Source: Volvariella volvacea V23
Taxonomy: Eukaryota > Basidiomycota > Agaricomycetes > Agaricales > Pluteaceae
Reading direction: 5' to 3'
DNA length: 33,030 nucleotides
Assembly (NCBI GenBank): GCA_000349905.1
Contig: KB722776.1
Location: 132,812-165,841, forward strand
A model generated the notes under the pieces. The model was not told the origin of the DNA. It worked only from the letters and a program-made list of their open reading frames with translations, and did no database searches. Below are positions 29,637 through 33,030 of the stretch, piece after piece (within the stretch, counting starts at the first letter, position 1; every line of letters starts with the position of its first letter). Both the position numbers and the translations under genes were made by a program.

Positions 29637-30514
29637 ATGGCCAACGAACCAGCGCCACTGCTGAACTTGTGCGCTTCGCATAACGGATGGAATGCGGGGT
29701 ACGACGGGATCGCCGGTGGAAGTGCCGCTGGGAATGGTGACGTCGAGGGTTTGGCCACAAAGCCCAAGTCCTACCTATCTCTGGTAATACCCATGTCGTT
29801 TGGAATCTTCCTCGCTGCACTCGACGGAACGATTGTCGTGACTTATAAGTTCGGCAGCCTCTCACTTTTTGCAAACTTATCGCCGTGATACAGCGTATGC
29901 TGCCATTGGAAGCGAGCTGAAGCAGCTCCAAAGCACAAGCTGAATCGCAACGTCATACCTGCTGACGTCGACTGGTTTCCAGTACGCCATTGCGTTCAGC
30001 TCTTCACCTCACTGACGCGTCCTCAGGCTTTTATACGGCAAGCTTAGCGACATTTTCGGTCGCAAACAATGTCTCCTCATAGCATACACCATTTTTGTCA
30101 TCGGTTCTCTCCTCTGCGGCATTGCGATGACCATGAACAAACTCATCGTCGCACGAGCCATTGCGGGCATCGGCGGAGGGGGCATGACAGCGTGAGTTGA
30201 TCTGCACCTTACAGCAATCGAGCTGATTTTCGTAGTGTAGTGCCGATTATCATGTCGGATGTCGTTCCTCTTTGTGAGCGAGGGACGTGGCAAGGTATGT
30301 CTCTTACTAAGACTTGTGTTCGCTTCTTAAAGTAGCACGCATTCAGGCGTTCTCAACATCGTGTTCTCGCTTGGGGCAGCCTCTGGCACATCGCTTGGTG
30401 GTTTCCTAACTGATACCATTGGGTGGAGATGGTGCGTTGCTGTATTGTTCATTCCCATCGTTCTTTAGGGACTACCACTATCCCCGCGCAAACTAGGGTC
30501 CTACTTGCAGTTCC
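29637..30514 (+). pseudogene. Truncated MFS transporter (VBA/DHA2-like) pseudogene
   Basis: The 5' part of a major facilitator gene of the vacuolar basic amino acid/multidrug type, normally about 550 residues with 14 membrane helices; only about 190 remain. Recognised pieces: YLSLVIPMSFGIFLAALDGTIVVT (helix 1), YAAIGSELKQLQSTS, IATSYLLTSTGFQ (helix 2), LYGKLSDIFGRK (MFS motif A loop), VARAIAGIGGGGMTA, VVPIIMSDVV, CERGTWQGVLNIVFSLGAASG and GWRW. Segments are 29637-29844, 29894-29981, 30027-30191, 30236-about 30297, about 30350-30431, and a scrap from 30497. Lesions: the first donor reads ATAAGT at 29845 instead of GTAAGT; TGA at 29941-29943 replaces the Trp codon after STS; Leu replaces the usual Pro before LYGK; and homology ends soon after GWRW. 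Expression of a working transporter is not possible from this copy. Confidence 0.88.
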
Positions 30515-32060
30515 TTGCCTTCTCTGTTGCTAACGCCGAGAATGGGTGTAGCGCTGATACTAGAGTCCTCGTCCCCTTCCTCTCCTCTCCCACCTTCCTG
30601 CTTGTGTACCCTTCTCTTCTCGCTATCCAACCTTGTCAGCTCTTCTTCGAGGCAGGTGATGACTTGATCAACAATTAAAGTGTCTTCCTCCATCTTCTTG
30701 CCAAACTTGGTCCAGAAGGAGTTGATGATCTCGGGTGTGAGGGTCGAGCTGAGCAAGTTGAGCATAGAGGTCAACTCGAGGTGCGAAATCTGACCAACAT
30801 CGTCAGAGTCGTATTGAGCGATGTATTGATGCCAGAAACGCTGGCAAAGCGCCGCATATGGCTGGTACTTGGCACTGAAACGTGGAGGGAAAAATAAGGC
30901 AATGAAGCCTATCAAGTGCAGCAAGGCGTACCAGAATGAGATGGTCAGGGTGTGATGTCCCCTTCTCCGTAACCAGCTGCAGGTGTAATCCTTCATACCT
31001 CCCTCTAATTGTCCAGCCCCTCCGTCTTCATCAAACTTGTACAACCCAGTCTCCGGATCCGGCTGCGGAGTGCTCTCGATCAGCTCTTTCACGTCAAAGT
31101 TGACGTCGCCGATGTTGTCGTTCGCGGACAACTTGTCCCAATCCAGGACGGTGAGGTTGACCTTGAAAAATGTTTCGTATCGTCGGGCATGGAAAAGGAG
31201 CTTCTTGTCCCAGATGGGGTTGAGTGAATGCCGAATGACGCGAGTCCGAAAGACCTTCTTGTCAAACGAGATGACGACGAAGGGGTCCAATCCCATCTCG
31301 TGCGTGTCCCTATGCGATAGTTTAATACCGACGAGCACAGAGCAAAGTGGACACTACTTACTGCTCACCAACTTGGGCGACGCACTAGCACCCTGTATCT
31401 CCGGCACCACAATCCCGACAATATCCTTCTCAGACCCGAATTGGTACTCGCCCTTGTTCTTCTCCCTCGGCTACTTTTTCTTCTTGCTCTTCTCTTTTTG
31501 CTTGTGTTCTACTTCCTCCTCGATCGTCAAGGTATCAGGCATAGTGTCAACCGGAGCAAGATTGAGGCTTGATGCGGGGTTGGCGGTCAACAAGCTCGGC
31601 GGGGTGACGAGCGACCTTGACGTCGTCGAAGATTCTTTGGTTGACGAACTGCTTATGTTCCAGCTCTTCCTGCTGAACTGTCTCTTCTTTCCTCCTTTCC
31701 TTTGCCCTTCTCACCATCGCCCACCAATCCGCCCAGTCCGGTCATCCCGAGTCCAAGTGGAAAGCAGAGGTAGGCTGAGAAGTCGAGTCGCTCCTCAGGG
31801 TGGTGAATTTGTGCCTTCCAAACTTCCAAAACCCGGGGTCGGACGCACTCTGTGTCGGAGTAATCGCGGATGCCAGTGAGACACTGAGCTGGGGTGTGGT
31901 CATCGGTGGGACGGTGAAACAGGGAGGCCGGTGGTGGGTTCGTGTCGATTGACATCGGGTGAGAAACGGGCTTGGGAATGAAAGCGGTTGAGGCAGGAGT
32001 GGTGGCGGCGGTAGACGACGGAGCGGTGTGGTTGAGTTCTAGATCGTCGATTTCTGTCAT
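30493..32060 (-). pseudogene. Truncated phosphatidylserine decarboxylase type 2 (PSD2-like) pseudogene
   Basis: PSD2 enzymes make phosphatidylethanolamine from phosphatidylserine at endomembranes. They carry N-terminal C2 domains, an EF-hand-like part and a C-terminal catalytic domain with a GST/LGST self-cleavage motif. Here the disordered N-terminus and a C2 domain (GEYQFGSEKDIVGIVV.., LDPFVVISFDKKVFRTRV, SLNPIWDKKLLFH, VLDWDKLSANDNIGDVNF) are followed by the EF-hand region (YAALCQRFWHQYIAQYDSDD, ISHLELTSMLNLL), and the frame then stops at 30493. The whole catalytic half is absent. Other damage: an in-frame TAG at 31471-31473 inside a KKKK stretch before the C2 domain, and an apparent compensated frameshift after GGMKDYT (the second frame reads LQLVTEKG). 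Introns 31361-31310 and 30931-30875 can still be drawn. The start at 32060 is uncertain. Confidence 0.82.
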
Positions 32061-32737
32061 CCGAGTTGTCCTCTTTATCGGAGGAGCTGGAGGATAGACT
32101 GCCGTCGCCGTCGAAAAAGTGATCTGAGTGGTGAGGAGTTTGGGGGGCTACCGTGGATGGAGCTGCTATGGATGGCGAGTGAGAGTTGCAGATTCAGAAC
32201 GAAGCCAATCTTGAGTTGGAGTCTACCAGTTGCAGAAACACTTTGACGGGTCGAGACAATGGGGAACGTGACAGGCTGATGGACGTCCATCGCCACATGC
32301 CATCCAAGAGGTTGTGCCCAGCACCATCACTTGCAAACCACTGGTGAGGATTACAGGATAACGAAGCCATGTGAGATGTGAGCGCGAGTTGGACAGTAAG
32401 AATTAAAGCTTACAACCAAAGCCTTTGAATCGCCAGCAAGGGCCCGGAAAGCCTGAGCCTGATGGCGATATGCTGTTCGCCGGGAGCCAATGCACTCCTC
32501 TTCTTCAGCGGTCGGCCTTGGCCAAGCTTGCAAGTCGCACCGCACAGCAGGCTGGACGACGCCCATCACGTGACAGCGCGTTGACCGCGCTCGTCAATGA
32601 ACAACGGTCACATGGCGCGTGACCTGTGACAATTGATAGCACCTCAATCGATGCCACTTGACTCACAACCACGTCGTTTCCACATCGCGTGAAAGCTCTT
32701 CTACTTGATCTGTCTTTGCAACTCGAACAAATTTGAT
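32061..32737. promoter_or_regulatory. Intergenic region upstream of the Crinkler-like gene
   Basis: No credible gene. It holds the former 5' region of the PSD2-like pseudogene and the promoter of the gene starting at 32738. The palindrome TCACGTGA lies at 32566-32573, about 165 bp before that start. Confidence 0.4.
32566..32573. promoter_or_regulatory. TCACGTGA palindrome upstream of the Crinkler-like gene
   Basis: Third occurrence in this window of the 8-bp palindrome seen before F-box genes 3 and 4. Role inferred from position only. Confidence 0.3.
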
Positions 32738-33030
32738 ATGTCCAACCCTATCAGCCTTTTCTGCCTCATCTATGGCGAGCCGTTCGCCAAAGCCTTTTCA
32801 GTGAAGATCAACAGAGACGATACGGTTGACGACCTCAAGAAACTCATCACCAAGGAGAGATCGAACTACTTCCAGGGCATCGATTCAGTTCACCTCGAAC
32901 TCTGGAAAGTCGAGATTCCAGTTACAGACGATGACGAAACACCACAAAAGCCAGAGCTCCGAGAACGCAAGCTGAGCCCTACAGATGAAATCGGCGAGGT
33001 ATTTCCGAAGCAGCCTCTTAAGAAACACGT
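32738..33030 (+). CDS. Crinkler (CRN)-like protein, N-terminal part, cut by window edge
   Basis: The frame opens at ATG 32738-32740 and runs without a stop through the last base, giving 97 complete codons. The sequence fits the ubiquitin-like N-terminal domain of Crinkler proteins: a beta strand with LFCLIYGEPFAKAFSVKI, then DDTVDDLKKLITKE (the helix of the fold), HLELWKVEIPV (the conserved LWKV strand), then RKLSPTDEIGEVFPKQPLKKHV, matching the usual L-P-x-x-x-I-x-x-x-F end of the domain. Crinklers are known as secreted effectors in oomycetes and also occur in many basidiomycetes, often with nuclease-type C-terminal domains. What follows here is outside the window, so the effector domain is unknown. 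No signal peptide is visible, as is usual for fungal members. Confidence 0.82.
   Translation, partial: MSNPISLFCLIYGEPFAKAFSVKINRDDTVDDLKKLITKERSNYFQGIDSVHLELWKVEIPVTDDDETPQKPELRERKLSPTDEIGEVFPKQPLKKH

Noticed and set aside
29637..29888. Short 83-residue protein as a complete gene
   Set aside because: It is the first exon of the MFS pseudogene read through its mutated donor site; the stop lies within the former intron.
1..33030. tRNA, rRNA or CRISPR features
   Set aside because: No paired A-box/B-box with cloverleaf potential, no rRNA-like sequence and no regularly spaced repeats were noticed on reading both strands. A covariance search was not possible.

Overview
The window reads as nuclear DNA of a filamentous basidiomycete (Agaricomycetes). 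The evidence is many short phase-conserved introns of about 45-125 nt, a long G-alpha subunit of the mushroom type, an expanded F-box family, a Tad-like LINE with an RNase H domain, and a Crinkler-type N-terminus. A relative of Rhizoctonia/Ceratobasidium is plausible, but the species cannot be fixed from sequence alone.

Left block (1-6526) is ordinary gene space. A disordered proline/serine-rich protein on the minus strand lies head-to-head with a proline-rich scaffold that has an EF-hand/EH-like N-terminus (136 bp between starts). Next comes ERG27, the 3-keto-sterol reductase of ergosterol synthesis, in five exons.

Middle block (6527-17133) is a cluster of five related F-box proteins of about 395-430 residues. 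In each, the first exon is about 750-770 nt and one small phase-1 intron sits at the same place. A longer, unrelated F-box-like gene lies inside the cluster. The five look like substrate-receptor duplicates with changed orientation.

At 17391-22137 a 5'-truncated LINE has inserted 257 bp upstream of the last F-box gene. It carries a poly(A) tail and a 12-14 bp target-site duplication. The last part of ORF1 (zinc knuckles) and a complete ORF2 (endonuclease, reverse transcriptase, RNase H, CCHC) remain, joined by an ATGA stop/start overlap. A gene-poor stretch of about 2 kb follows.

Right block (24101-33030): VPS74/GOLPH3 (PI4P effector, Golgi glycosyltransferase retention); a 572-residue G-alpha subunit in nine exons, including a 6-nt microexon and Ser in place of the switch II Gln; a small unrecognised two-exon gene; then a damaged locus. 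There the 5' part of an MFS transporter gene (VBA/DHA2-like) and the 5' part of a phosphatidylserine decarboxylase type 2 gene converge tail to tail. Both are cut short at the same point near 30.5 kb and both carry other inactivating lesions. The window ends inside a Crinkler-like gene.

The most unusual items are the MFS/PSD2 rearrangement scar with G-to-A type lesions, the G-alpha microexon and altered switches, the F-box cluster with its fixed intron, and the well-preserved LINE insertion. I found no tRNA, rRNA or CRISPR array.
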